A stretch of DNA of 64,000 nt from Pseudoalteromonas shioyasakiensis. Its GTDB lineage: Bacteria; Pseudomonadota; Gammaproteobacteria; Enterobacterales; Alteromonadaceae. The position numbers and the translations under genes were made by a program. Under the pieces are notes generated by a model that had not been told where the DNA came from, searched no databases, and worked only from the letters and a program-made list of their open reading frames with translations. This document shows positions 35,139 to 44,473 of this stretch, one piece after another (the first letter of the stretch is position 1; every line of letters begins with the position of its first letter). The stretch spans positions 1,054,001 to 1,118,000 of the forward strand of contig NZ_JANIGL010000001.1 of NCBI RefSeq assembly GCF_024518675.1, read 5' to 3'.

Positions 35139-35438
35139 TTATTGTGTTAAACCAGCAGGTGGCTCGGCAAAGGCCTCTTCACCTGTTTCAACGTCAACAA
35201 GTTCATAACCTCGCTCTTTACGAACCACTTTTAATACTGGCTTATCAAATGCCGTTTTAAGACGATCACTGTCTGCTTGTAGTTCTTCGACCGTGTTACC
35301 AAACGGTGCTGCTCCTGTTTCAGACCAGTTTGTTACTTTACCATTTAGGTTATATTCAACTTCATGAATTTGATATTGCGCCGCTTCATCTTTGGTTGCT
35401 TCACAAAAAATTACGCGGTAGTTCCAAAATCCAGCCAT
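35139..35438 (-). CDS. Small conserved-looking protein, unknown
   Basis: The 99-aa acidic cytosolic product has no signal peptide or membrane segment. It begins MAGFWNYRVIFCEA and contains YQIHEVEYNLNGKVTNWSET, a beta-rich pattern. I do not recognise a named function. It has a plausible AAAGAGAAAAG ribosome-binding site and lies 62 bases upstream of the HAD gene, with which it may be co-transcribed. The gene is probably real. Confidence 0.7.
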   Translation of the reverse strand: MAGFWNYRVIFCEATKDEAAQYQIHEVEYNLNGKVTNWSETGAAPFGNTVEELQADSDRLKTAFDKPVLKVVRKERGYELVDVETGEEAFAEPPAGLTQ

Positions 35439-35498
35439 GACTTTTCTCTTTAAAATATAATTAGTGCTACTTTAGCAGTAACAGCCAGTAATATAAAC

Positions 35499-35526
35499 GA
35501 AAAAACCCGCTTAAAAAGCGGGTTTT
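35499..35526 (-). terminator. Terminator of TonB receptor gene
   Basis: On the minus strand AAAACCCGCTT, a 3-base loop and AAGCGGGTTTT are followed by TTTCG. It lies 19 bases after the receptor stop. Confidence 0.88.
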
Positions 35527-35544
35527 ATGTGTATTTAGTTAACC

Positions 35545-37839
35545 TTAAAAGAAGTTAACTTTAAACTCTGCGCCAACAAAACGGCCTTCATTAACCATGG
35601 CAGTGTTATTATTGAAGTCGATAGCACCGATTGATTGCTGTTTATCAAATAGGTTGCGAGCAAAAACAGCTACTTGGTATTCGTAATCACCATCAGCCCA
35701 AGCATAACCACTACGTAGACCTACCTCAGTAAGTGCTTTTCCTTCAAATTCTACTGACTCATATAGGAAGTAATTAATTTCACTACGATATGAAACATCA
35801 GCATAAGTAAAGAACTCACCATCACCTAACTCTTTGCTATAGCGTAATGTTAAGTTTGAGATCCACTCAGGCGCATGCGGTAGACTATTACCATCAATGA
35901 TTGCGTTGCCATCAACCATAGGATCTGTAATCGTTAAAGTAGAGCGGTTTGGCACTGCAATCGCAATAGTGTCATCTTTAAGCTCTGTATTATTGTAGCT
36001 CAAATTGAATGTCGCATTTAGCTCATCAGTTAATACCCACTCAGTATCTAACTCAAAACCATAACCAGTGGTCTTGTCAGCGTTTAATAAACGAGTTGTA
36101 TTGGCAGTACCGCCAACAGCTGTTAATTGTTGATCGTTCATTGTGTAATAGAAGATAGTTGCATTAACGCGACCACGACCATCTAGTACGTCTGATTTAA
36201 TTCCTGTTTCGTATGACGTTACTGTTTCTGAATCGGCTTTAGTCAGCTCGTCAGAGAAAGTAATACGCCCCTGGATACTTGGTGCGCGGAAGGTATTAGC
36301 AATACGACCGTAAAGGTTCATATCATCCGTCAGTTTATATGACGCAGATAAATCCCAACTAATATGATCATCACTCGCATCTTCAGTACGGATTATATCT
36401 GTTTCGCATTGCATTAAATCAAAGTTACATTCACTTAAATCAGCTGGAACAAACTTACGAACAGCAACAAAGTCTTTATCATCGTCAGAATAACGAAGGC
36501 CAGCTGTTAATTTTAAATCGTCACTAACCGTATAATCAACAGATCCAAATACAGCCCAAGCTTTGGTATCTTGTTGTTGATTTACATAACCATTCAGTGA
36601 TCCACCAGCCAAAGTATCATAACCAAAGTTTTCAATAGTTACTGATTCATCAAAATAAAATAGGCCTGTTTGGTAATTAAAGTCACCAGCGAAATTGCTT
36701 GATAAGCGTAATTCTTGTGTATACTGATTGTGATCAGGTAAGCCACTTTCACTTTCTGATGGGAATGGGATAACACCTGGGCCTTGGTAATCACCTAAAA
36801 ATGCGGCGCCATACCCCCCATCGATATCACCACGAGAGTTTACTTCTGCGCTTTCCCAACCAGTGATTGAGGTTAATGTATGATTAGCAAAATCATATTC
36901 AAGCTTTAAACTTGCTCCTTGAGAATCTACCACTTGGAATTCACGTGCTGCGGCATCATGATAAACAACATCTGCATCAAAGCCATCAACTAATTCATTT
37001 GAACCGGCTTGAATTGCATTGGCGTAAAATGGAATTGGTGTGCCTTCCATGTTACGTACGTGATAGTTTAATAAAGCTGAAAAATCATCTTTTTCATATA
37101 AAAACTGAATTCGCGCAGCGCGATCAGTATAACCACCCAAGATGTCATCTTGTTCAAAGCCTGGCGCACGGTTATCAATATAATCATCTTTACCTTGCCA
37201 CAATACAGATACGCGTGCAGATAAATTTTCAGTTAATCCACCGCCAACGGCGCCTCTGAAATCAATTGAATTATTTGTACCGTAAGATACAGAGCTAAAA
37301 CCATCAAATTCTTGGCTTGGTTTTACAGAATCAAATTTAACAAGACCTGCAGGAGTATTACGTCCAAACAATGTACCTTGTGGTCCACGTAAAACTTCAA
37401 CACGCTCTACGTCAAAGACAGGAAAACCTTTTAAAATAGCACTTTCTTGTACCACATCATCGACAACTAATGACACTGGCTGCGATGCATTCAAATCAAA
37501 GTCGGTGTTACCTAAGCCACGAACATAAAAGCGTGGGAAAGTACGTCCGTATGAAGACTCAATAGATAAGCTCGGGATTTTGGCATTCATAAAACGAATG
37601 TCCATACCTGCTGAGCTATAAGCATCTAGCTTATCACCTTGCAACGCAGAAACTGCGACAGGAACTTCCTGTGCATTCTCTACACGTTTACGTGCTGTTA
37701 CTTGAATAACTTCTAATTGATTGCTTTTTTCTGCAGCGGGGGCGTCTTCTGCTGCGCTAGAAAATGAAGTACCTGCTACTGCAGAGAACAACGTTGCATT
37801 AATAAGGGTTGCTAACGTAGATCTTTTCATTGCTTTCAT
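35545..37839 (-). CDS. TonB-dependent outer membrane receptor
   Basis: This large outer-membrane transporter has about 764 aa from ATG 37839. The signal peptide ends near SSA-AED. A TonB-box-like ELEVIQVTARKR precedes the plug domain (about 55-170, with VERVEVLRGPQGTLFGRNTPAG). The 22-strand barrel ends in VGAEFKVNFF with terminal Phe. An in-frame TTG 12 codons upstream is possible. The family imports siderophores, vitamin B12, or carbohydrate or aromatic compounds. No adjacent gene points to a substrate, and the leader is unusually long and structured (37840-37999). Confidence 0.92.
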   Translation of the reverse strand: MKAMKRSTLATLINATLFSAVAGTSFSSAAEDAPAAEKSNQLEVIQVTARKRVENAQEVPVAVSALQGDKLDAYSSAGMDIRFMNAKIPSLSIESSYGRTFPRFYVRGLGNTDFDLNASQPVSLVVDDVVQESAILKGFPVFDVERVEVLRGPQGTLFGRNTPAGLVKFDSVKPSQEFDGFSSVSYGTNNSIDFRGAVGGGLTENLSARVSVLWQGKDDYIDNRAPGFEQDDILGGYTDRAARIQFLYEKDDFSALLNYHVRNMEGTPIPFYANAIQAGSNELVDGFDADVVYHDAAAREFQVVDSQGASLKLEYDFANHTLTSITGWESAEVNSRGDIDGGYGAAFLGDYQGPGVIPFPSESESGLPDHNQYTQELRLSSNFAGDFNYQTGLFYFDESVTIENFGYDTLAGGSLNGYVNQQQDTKAWAVFGSVDYTVSDDLKLTAGLRYSDDDKDFVAVRKFVPADLSECNFDLMQCETDIIRTEDASDDHISWDLSASYKLTDDMNLYGRIANTFRAPSIQGRITFSDELTKADSETVTSYETGIKSDVLDGRGRVNATIFYYTMNDQQLTAVGGTANTTRLLNADKTTGYGFELDTEWVLTDELNATFNLSYNNTELKDDTIAIAVPNRSTLTITDPMVDGNAIIDGNSLPHAPEWISNLTLRYSKELGDGEFFTYADVSYRSEINYFLYESVEFEGKALTEVGLRSGYAWADGDYEYQVAVFARNLFDKQQSIGAIDFNNNTAMVNEGRFVGAEFKVNFF

Positions 37840-37999
37840 GTTGGGGTTTAGCCTTTTGTGTGCACTCTTGTTCAACGGTGTATGTGTTGCGCTAGTTCAC
37901 TTAGCGGGCTCGGCCAATTTTTCGCGCCTTATATTAAGCTGCGCGGACCTCACTGTCGAGAGTGCAAAACGAAGTAGTGAGGCTGAACGAACGATGAAG
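37840..37999 (-). promoter_or_regulatory. Structured 5' leader of the TonB receptor gene
   Basis: A TATAAT -10 candidate lies at 38000-38005 on the minus strand. The roughly 150-base leader holds three successive stems: CCTCACT/AGTGAGG (37982-37948), CGCGC/GCGCG (37945-37923) and CGCTA/TAGCG (37906-37890). I do not recognise a known riboswitch. It could be a regulated leader RNA. Confidence 0.45.
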
Positions 38000-38162
38000 A
38001 TTATAACACTTCATGACATTATTACTGCATAAATATGTACATTTAAACAAACTTTTTACAACAATTAACGACACGATAGGCGAACTTAGGTGATTTTATG
38101 CAATTATTTTCACAAAAAGCGGACATATGTCCTGTATCAAGCAATTGCAAAATTGTAGCAAA

Positions 38163-38197
38163 CCCCATTAAACGATAGTGATTATCGTTTAATGGGG
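38163..38197 (-). terminator. 15-bp hairpin after the large mscS gene
   Basis: The perfect arms CCCCATTAAACGATA and TATCGTTTAATGGGG have a five-base loop and are followed on the minus strand by only TTT. It is the likely mscS terminator. The core GATAGTGATTATC also partly resembles a Fur box upstream of the TonB receptor. Confidence 0.6.
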
Positions 38198-38218
38198 CTG
38201 TACATAAACATGTGTTAT

Positions 38219-39922
38219 TTATCCACCCACTCTGGCAAATTCAGGATTCGCCAGCTCACAATTATGCTCATTAAGTAAACCAAGAATTGCCATATTTAGC
38301 TCTTCGATAACTTCCATATAAACAGCAAAATCCACGGTATTAACATAGCTTAGTACATCAATTTGTAATGCCCAAGGTGTGAACCCTTTAAATTTAACCC
38401 GACAAGGGTCATCCGCTACTGTGTCATGCTCATCTAATAGTTGCTTTAGGGCTACCATAAAAGCCTGTAAATCGACTTGTTTGGTTTTCGCACTTAACAT
38501 TAAGTTAGGCCGATAAGAGATTCTCTCGCGTTCAGAAATATTTTCCAGCTGCATATCAACAAATTTTGCATTTGCTACGTAAATCACCGAACGATCAAGG
38601 GTGCGAATACGCGTTGCTCTTAGACCTATTTCTTCAATAGTGCCTACTTGAGCACCAAACTTACATAAACTACCTATACGCACAGGGGCTGAGATATATA
38701 AAGTAATGGCGCCAATAATATTTTCTACCGTTTTCTGTGCAGCCAAAGCAATCGCTAAACCACCAATCCCAAGTCCAGCCAGCAAAGTGGTTGCACTGAA
38801 ACCGAGGTTTTCAAACCACAGTAAAGCCGCTATTACCACAATGAGCATTTTCGTTACATTACTTGCAGGGCGTAATAAAAACACCGCTTGTGGTTTATCT
38901 TGAGCAATAAAACGCTCGGCTAAACGGTGTTTTACTATATCAATACTGCGTAAAAACACCCAAGTCCACGCGATTAACAATACTGTGCCACCCTGAGCGA
39001 TGGCAACCACCGCAATGGTAACATTGGAAACATCATGTAATGAACGTGACAGCAGCACGGCTAGTAACAAGCAAATCGGTCCTTTTATAAATGCCAGTAC
39101 ATCTTGAGGAGTATTAACTTTTAAACGATGTAAAATCGCAGCAAATATACGAGTGACTAAAACTGAAAATACAATAAAGCCTAAAAATGAGCCTGCAAAA
39201 TAAACCCATTGCCATAACATCACACCAAGGAACTCAGCTTTAGGTAAATGATTATACAACCATTCTCCGACTAGATTGTAGCCAAACTCATCAATTAAAA
39301 ATGGAATTTTACTGACCGTTGCATTAGATATTTTCCATACTTTATTGTCACCGTCTTCACTTGGTACACGTTGCAAAAGAATCTGCACAGGTCCGCGGGA
39401 GGTGGTTATTTCTGCGACTAAATCTCGATAACTTGGCACCGATTCATTTTTTTTCCCTTCAGGTTTTTTACTAAGCGTATCTACGTCAATCCATACTGTG
39501 CGATCAAAGACTAAAGAGAGTTGTTCAGCTAAAAGCTCAGGCGCAATCACTTTAACTTCAGGAGGTAAATTTCGATAATCAAGATAATGAGTCGCTAAAT
39601 TAAAATCTCGATTGCGTGCAGCTTTAAGGTAAGCCTGCATGGATGAACTGGGTGTAATTCGGTGAAACTCATCATAAGGTAAAGAATCGATATCAAGCTC
39701 TTCTCCTTTTTCTTTAACTACAGAACTAACTGCAGCCGCTTTTATTACCTGTTTAACCTCCTCTTCACCTTTGCTAGAGGGCTCGTCTTGAGCATCAACT
39801 TTACTATCTTTATCCATCAATGACTTTACAGTCACTTCTGGCTCTGCACTGATATGTAAACTAAAACAGAACAACATAGACAAACCAATGAGTTTGAATA
39901 TCGTTAACTTATGCCTAGCCAT
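38219..39922 (-). CDS. Large MscS-family mechanosensitive channel
   Basis: This 567-aa protein has a signal peptide (about 1-27), a long periplasmic region (about 28-225) and membrane segments between about 230 and 400. The MscS pore helix reads LLAGLGIGGLAIALAAQKTVENIIG (about 383-407), followed by the cytosolic beta domain. Such channels relieve turgor on osmotic down-shock. The periplasmic extension resembles MscM/YbdG- or YnaI-type relatives rather than the minimal MscS. It forms a single-gene unit ending at the hairpin 38163-38197. Confidence 0.9.
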   Translation of the reverse strand: MARHKLTIFKLIGLSMLFCFSLHISAEPEVTVKSLMDKDSKVDAQDEPSSKGEEEVKQVIKAAAVSSVVKEKGEELDIDSLPYDEFHRITPSSSMQAYLKAARNRDFNLATHYLDYRNLPPEVKVIAPELLAEQLSLVFDRTVWIDVDTLSKKPEGKKNESVPSYRDLVAEITTSRGPVQILLQRVPSEDGDNKVWKISNATVSKIPFLIDEFGYNLVGEWLYNHLPKAEFLGVMLWQWVYFAGSFLGFIVFSVLVTRIFAAILHRLKVNTPQDVLAFIKGPICLLLAVLLSRSLHDVSNVTIAVVAIAQGGTVLLIAWTWVFLRSIDIVKHRLAERFIAQDKPQAVFLLRPASNVTKMLIVVIAALLWFENLGFSATTLLAGLGIGGLAIALAAQKTVENIIGAITLYISAPVRIGSLCKFGAQVGTIEEIGLRATRIRTLDRSVIYVANAKFVDMQLENISERERISYRPNLMLSAKTKQVDLQAFMVALKQLLDEHDTVADDPCRVKFKGFTPWALQIDVLSYVNTVDFAVYMEVIEELNMAILGLLNEHNCELANPEFARVGG

Positions 39923-40113
39923 TGTAGCTTCCTTGGTATTTAAATATTAGCCTACTATTAACTATAAAAGTGTTAACCACTATTTAAAAGTTTTTAGTCT
40001 TCATATTACTAATTAATTTAATGCAAACATTAAAGGGATGAAATTTGACCTAAATAGCGACACCCGCTAACGTGTATAGAGTAAGCAAAAATGCTATATC
40101 ATTAAGGAATAAG

Positions 40114-40662
40114 ATGAATCTCACTACAACACTTGCAAAAAATTGGTCTGTGCTCTTTATACGCGGACTAATCGCCATCATATTAGGCATATTAACCTGG
40201 CTTGCTCCGCAAGCCTCATTGAGTATCATGCTATTGTTTTTCGCTGGATACTTTTTATTTGACGGTATTTTGCGTACTTGGGTTGCATGGAACTCCAAAC
40301 AACATAATCCTTATTGGCGATGGTTACTAATTGGCGGTGTATTATCTATCGTTGCCGGGTTAGTTACATTACTCGCTCCTAATGTAACTACAATTTTGTT
40401 ACTTTATTATGTTGCTGCTTGGGCTATCGCTATCGGGGCTGTAGAAATATTCGTAGCATTAAAGCTAAGAGCTGAAATATCAGGTGAGTGGGTATTAATT
40501 ATTACCGGCTTATTATCGGTAGTTTTTGGTCTTTATCTTGTATTTAATCCAAGCGCAGGTATTCATACCCTACTCTGGTTAGTTGCAACCTACGCCGTTA
40601 TTTTTGGTACCTTAATCGTTGGTTTTTCTTTAAAACTTAAAAAGCTTAGTACTTCACAATAA
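40114..40662 (+). CDS. HdeD family membrane protein
   Basis: This 182-aa protein has six hydrophobic helices and two repeated halves: FIRGLIAIILGILTWLAP (about 17-34) and ITGLLSVVFGLYLVFNP (about 130-146). These match HdeD, a membrane protein of the E. coli acid-fitness island. Its molecular activity is unknown, and hdeA/hdeB are absent here, so acid resistance is not implied. ATG 40114 follows AAGGAATAAG; an in-frame ATG 14 codons upstream is less likely. It is convergent with the second mscS gene, with a weak hairpin at 40670-40695. Confidence 0.85.
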   Translation: MNLTTTLAKNWSVLFIRGLIAIILGILTWLAPQASLSIMLLFFAGYFLFDGILRTWVAWNSKQHNPYWRWLLIGGVLSIVAGLVTLLAPNVTTILLLYYVAAWAIAIGAVEIFVALKLRAEISGEWVLIITGLLSVVFGLYLVFNPSAGIHTLLWLVATYAVIFGTLIVGFSLKLKKLSTSQ

Positions 40663-40669
40663 AAACAAA

Positions 40670-40695
40670 GCCTTGGAGCATCACTGTGCCAAGGC
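40670..40695. terminator. Weak hairpin between hdeD-like and mscS-like genes
   Basis: The 7-bp arms GCCTTGG and CCAAGGC have a 12-base loop, and only a short T run (ATTTA) follows. It is probably a shared terminator. Confidence 0.5.
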
Positions 40696-40736
40696 ATTTA
40701 TTCACCTTCAATAACACCTTACTATGCAAAATCAAT

Positions 40737-41609
40737 TTAGCGTTTGTTAGCCTTACGCGATAAAGCAATTTCACCATCGATATGGATATCGCGCTGCGGA
40801 AATGAGATTACCACGTTATTTTCAGCAAACACCTTGTAAATACTGAAACGAATATCGCTGCGTACCTGCCTGAGCATAGTTTCCGATTCTGCACAAATCC
40901 AAAAAATAGCATTAAAAACCAGTGAGCTTTCAGCAAAATCGTCAAACAAGACTGATGAGGCTGGCATAGGTAATATAGCCGAATGTTCACTGAGTACTTG
41001 CTTTATCAACTTTTCAACAAGTAAAACATCAGAGCCATAAGCAACGCCAACGCTTACAGATGAACGCGCGTTGCGATCGATCAATGTCCAATTAGTAACC
41101 GTGTTTTCTAATAGCTGACTATTTGGAACTAGCATGTGCACGCCATCATTACGACGTATGCGGGTGGAACGTGTATTAATTGTTTCAACCACGCCTTTCG
41201 CTTCCCCAACTTCTAAAAAATCACCAATTCTAATTGGGCGCTCCCACATTAAAATCCAACCGCTGATAAAGTTATTAATAATATTTTGAGCACCAAACCC
41301 AACCCCAATTGCAATCGCACCTGAAACAAAGGCAAATGCAGTTAACGGGATACTAAGCACTTCTAAAGTGGTAAAAATGAGTATAGCGATACTCAATACT
41401 AAATAAATTCGCGTAAACAGTAGCACTGCATCTGGGTTCATTTTACGAGCAAGCAGCGTTTTTTTAATTAAACGTCCTGTACGCGTAACAACAAACCACA
41501 TGGCAAACAAGATAAGTGGTACTTGGATAACTTTCGCAACGGTTATACTAATATCACCATAGGTGAATAGTACATAAGACAAAGTGTGGGAAATGTGTTC
41601 TAGATTCAT
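40737..41609 (-). CDS. Small MscS-family mechanosensitive channel
   Basis: This 290-aa channel has three N-terminal membrane helices. The pore helix is AFVSGAIAIGVGFGAQNIINNFISGW (about 90-115), followed by the cytosolic vestibule (MWERPIRIGDFLEV, then TRIRRNDGVHMLVPNSQLLEN) and a C-terminal beta barrel. It is close in size to E. coli MscS. ATG 41609 is preferred because GCGGA sits five bases ahead; ATG 41615 is two codons upstream. It lacks the periplasmic extension of the 38219-39922 channel, so the two probably differ in tension threshold. Confidence 0.92.
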   Translation of the reverse strand: MNLEHISHTLSYVLFTYGDISITVAKVIQVPLILFAMWFVVTRTGRLIKKTLLARKMNPDAVLLFTRIYLVLSIAILIFTTLEVLSIPLTAFAFVSGAIAIGVGFGAQNIINNFISGWILMWERPIRIGDFLEVGEAKGVVETINTRSTRIRRNDGVHMLVPNSQLLENTVTNWTLIDRNARSSVSVGVAYGSDVLLVEKLIKQVLSEHSAILPMPASSVLFDDFAESSLVFNAIFWICAESETMLRQVRSDIRFSIYKVFAENNVVISFPQRDIHIDGEIALSRKANKR

Positions 41610-41786
41610 AAGCATCCGCAGAGAAAAGGTTAACTATTCAGGGGTTAGTAAGTTTATTACGTCATAATACCCCTAAAGAGCAAAATTACTACGTCCATTA
41701 TGCTCTTTATGAACAAAATATTAACAATTCTTTACAACCGCTGCTATACCTATAATGTAAGGTCAATACAGCACGAGGAGAACGCG

Positions 41787-41996
41787 ATGTCACAACTAAC
41801 CTTAAACCAAAAATTAGCCAGCTTACAGCCACTGGTTGATCTAGCGCTATTCGAATCTAGCTTAGATTACCGTAATAAAATTTTATGCGTACTTGCTGAG
41901 CAAGAGCAAACTCTTAACTCTATTAATAAAGAGTTTGGTCACACGCAACCGGAAGGTTTTGGTAGCGAAAAAAAGTTTGTACTTGGCTATAACTAA
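41787..41996 (+). CDS. Small hypothetical protein
   Basis: The 69-aa soluble product is MSQLTLNQKL with a helical body and a C-terminal EFGHTQPEGFGSEKKF segment. ATG 41787 is chosen because GAGGAG lies just upstream; a longer frame begins at 41700 but its extra N-terminus looks non-coding. I do not recognise a family. It is judged real on the strong ribosome-binding site and isolated position. Confidence 0.6.
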   Translation: MSQLTLNQKLASLQPLVDLALFESSLDYRNKILCVLAEQEQTLNSINKEFGHTQPEGFGSEKKFVLGYN

Positions 41997-42254
41997 TTTT
42001 GCTTGGCATGATTAATCATTTCACACATTACCCATTAAGTAATATGACAACAACCCATCAGTAGCTTTTGTATAGCCAATATATTTAAGCTACTATTTTT
42101 AAAAATACCGATAGTTTATCTGTAAAGTTTCTATTTTGCGCTCAATCCCCCCATTAAACCGATAAACTTTATTGTATATAATCCAAAATTTGCTAAGTTA
42201 AGACGCTAATGCCTTATTTGTATTTAAAAGGCTAATTTTTTTATTGGAGCTCTT

Positions 42255-44387
42255 ATGCGCAAATCTCTCATCGCTAGCACTATCGCCAGCGCTTTATTAC
42301 TTTCAGCTTGTAGTACACAACAAGCTGAAGACTCAGCTGAACAAGCAACTCAAGTCCAAACAATGAATGTTGATAACGTTTTGATGAAGCCAAGCCCACT
42401 ACAATATATGGCGCCTGAGTTCGATAAGTTTGGTACTAAGGATTATGAGCCTGTATTTGACGCTGGTATTGCACAGCAAAAAGCGCAAATAGCTGCTATT
42501 GCTAACAACCCAGAACCGGCAACATTTAAAAACACCCTTGTAGAACTCGAACTATCTGGTGAACTGCTTGACCGTGTATCTACCGCTTTTTATAACTTAT
42601 CAGGCTTAATTTCAGATTCTGAATACCAACGTATTGCCGCCAAAATGGCACCGGTGCTATCTGCTCATTCTGATGATATCTACTTAAATAATGCATTGTT
42701 CTCGCGTGTGCAAAGTATTTATAACAATAAAGCAAACCTGAATGCAGAAGACCAACGCTTGGTTGAGTATTACTACACTAAATTCGTCAATGCTGGTGCA
42801 AAATTGAACGAAGCGCAAAAGACCAAAATGCGTGAAATCAATGCTGAACTTGCTAAGTTATCAACTGAATTTTCACAAAACATTTTAAAATCATTTAAAG
42901 AAGACGTGATTTTAGTAAACGATAAAAGTGAACTTGCAGGCCTCTCTGATGGAGAAATTGAAAGCCTAGCCGCTGCCGCTAAAAAAGCGGGTAAAGAAGG
43001 CTACATGATCACCCTAGTGAACACCACACAACAGCCGATTTTAAGCAGCCTGGAAAACCGCAAACTACGTGAGCGTATTTTCAAAGCATCAGCCACTCGT
43101 GCACAAGCTACGAATGGTCCTATTATCATTAAAGAAACCAACTTACGTGCGCAAAAAGCAGAATTGCTTGGATACAAAGACTGGGCATCATATGTTATGA
43201 CCACGCGCATGGCTAAAACCACTGACAATGTCTACGGTATTTTAGATGATCTAGCACCTAAAGCAGTAAATAAAGCCAAAGCAGAAGCCGCTGAGATTCA
43301 AAAAGTAATTGATGCATCAGGCGAAACATTTGCGGTACAACCTTGGGATTGGGCGTTCTACGCTGAAAAAGTACGCCAAGCTAAATATGACTTAGATCCT
43401 GCGCTAGTTAAGCCATACTTTGAAATGCAGTCGGTGATCCATGACGGTATGTTCTTCGCAATGGAAAAACTATACGGTATTACGTTTAAAGAACGTAAGG
43501 ATTTACCGCTTTACCACGAAGATGTCATGGCATTTGAAGTATTCAATGAAGATGGCAGTGCAATTGGCTTATTCTATATGGACCCATACGCACGTGAAGG
43601 TAAACGAGGCGGCGCTTGGATGAGCTCATACGTTGGCCAAAGTGGCTTAAAGGGCACAAAACCTGTTATTTACAACGCGCAGAACATCCCAAAACCAGCT
43701 GAAGGTCAGCCAACATTAATGACCTTCTCTGAAGTAACCACCATGTTCCATGAATTTGGTCATGCGGCGCATGGTTTATTCTCTGATGTTAAATACCCAA
43801 GCCTTGCAGGTACTGCAACGGCGCGTGACTTCGTTGAGTTTCCTTCACAGGCTCACGAAGATTGGAACATTGAACCAACAGTGCTTGCTAACTATGCTAA
43901 ACACTACAAAACGGGCGAGCCAATTCCAAAAGAGCTACTTGATAAAGTACTAGAGTCACAAAACTTCAATCAAGGTTTTGGCACCACTGAATACTTAGCC
44001 GCTGCTCTGCTTGATATGGAATGGCATTCTTTTGGTTCTGACACAGAAATCACTGACGTGCAAAAGTTTGAACACGAAGCACTAGAAAAACACGGTATAG
44101 CTTACTACCCAGTACCACCGCGTTATAAATCTTGCTATTTTAGCCATACTTTTGCTGGTGGCTACTCAGCGGGTTACTACGCTTACCTTTGGACTGAAGT
44201 GTTTGCAGCTGACGCATTCGCTCACATGACAGAGCAAGGCGGTCTTACTCGTGAAAATGGTGATAATTTCCGTAAAGAAATTTTATCAAAAGGTAACAGC
44301 CGCGACTTAATGCAGAGCTACATTGAGTTCCGTGGTCAAAAGCCAACTACAGACGCATTACTGAAGCGCCGTGGTTTAGTTGAGTAA
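42255..44387 (+). CDS. M3 family metallopeptidase, Dcp-like lipoprotein
   Basis: This 710-aa zinc peptidase is related to peptidyl-dipeptidase Dcp and oligopeptidase A. The zinc motif HEFGH is at about residues 499-503, followed by the third ligand region RDFVEFPSQAHEDW (about 524-537) and the family segment HTFAGGYSAGYYAYLWTEVF. The N-terminus is a lipoprotein signal (LLSACS, Cys19), so the enzyme should be attached to an envelope membrane and act on peptides in the periplasm, unlike cytosolic E. coli Dcp. It is followed by a strong terminator at 44409-44437. Confidence 0.93.
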   Translation: MRKSLIASTIASALLLSACSTQQAEDSAEQATQVQTMNVDNVLMKPSPLQYMAPEFDKFGTKDYEPVFDAGIAQQKAQIAAIANNPEPATFKNTLVELELSGELLDRVSTAFYNLSGLISDSEYQRIAAKMAPVLSAHSDDIYLNNALFSRVQSIYNNKANLNAEDQRLVEYYYTKFVNAGAKLNEAQKTKMREINAELAKLSTEFSQNILKSFKEDVILVNDKSELAGLSDGEIESLAAAAKKAGKEGYMITLVNTTQQPILSSLENRKLRERIFKASATRAQATNGPIIIKETNLRAQKAELLGYKDWASYVMTTRMAKTTDNVYGILDDLAPKAVNKAKAEAAEIQKVIDASGETFAVQPWDWAFYAEKVRQAKYDLDPALVKPYFEMQSVIHDGMFFAMEKLYGITFKERKDLPLYHEDVMAFEVFNEDGSAIGLFYMDPYAREGKRGGAWMSSYVGQSGLKGTKPVIYNAQNIPKPAEGQPTLMTFSEVTTMFHEFGHAAHGLFSDVKYPSLAGTATARDFVEFPSQAHEDWNIEPTVLANYAKHYKTGEPIPKELLDKVLESQNFNQGFGTTEYLAAALLDMEWHSFGSDTEITDVQKFEHEALEKHGIAYYPVPPRYKSCYFSHTFAGGYSAGYYAYLWTEVFAADAFAHMTEQGGLTRENGDNFRKEILSKGNSRDLMQSYIEFRGQKPTTDALLKRRGLVE

Positions 44388-44408
44388 GCGTTAAACTGAA
44401 CTAATCGT

Positions 44409-44437
44409 AAAAGCCCGCACACTGTTGCGGGCTTTTT
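44409..44437 (+). terminator. Terminator of M3 peptidase gene
   Basis: AAAAGCCCGCA, loop CACTGT and TGCGGGCTTTT are followed by T. Confidence 0.88.
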
Positions 44438-44473
44438 GATATAGTAAGGCTTTAAAATTACTGATGTAAAACC

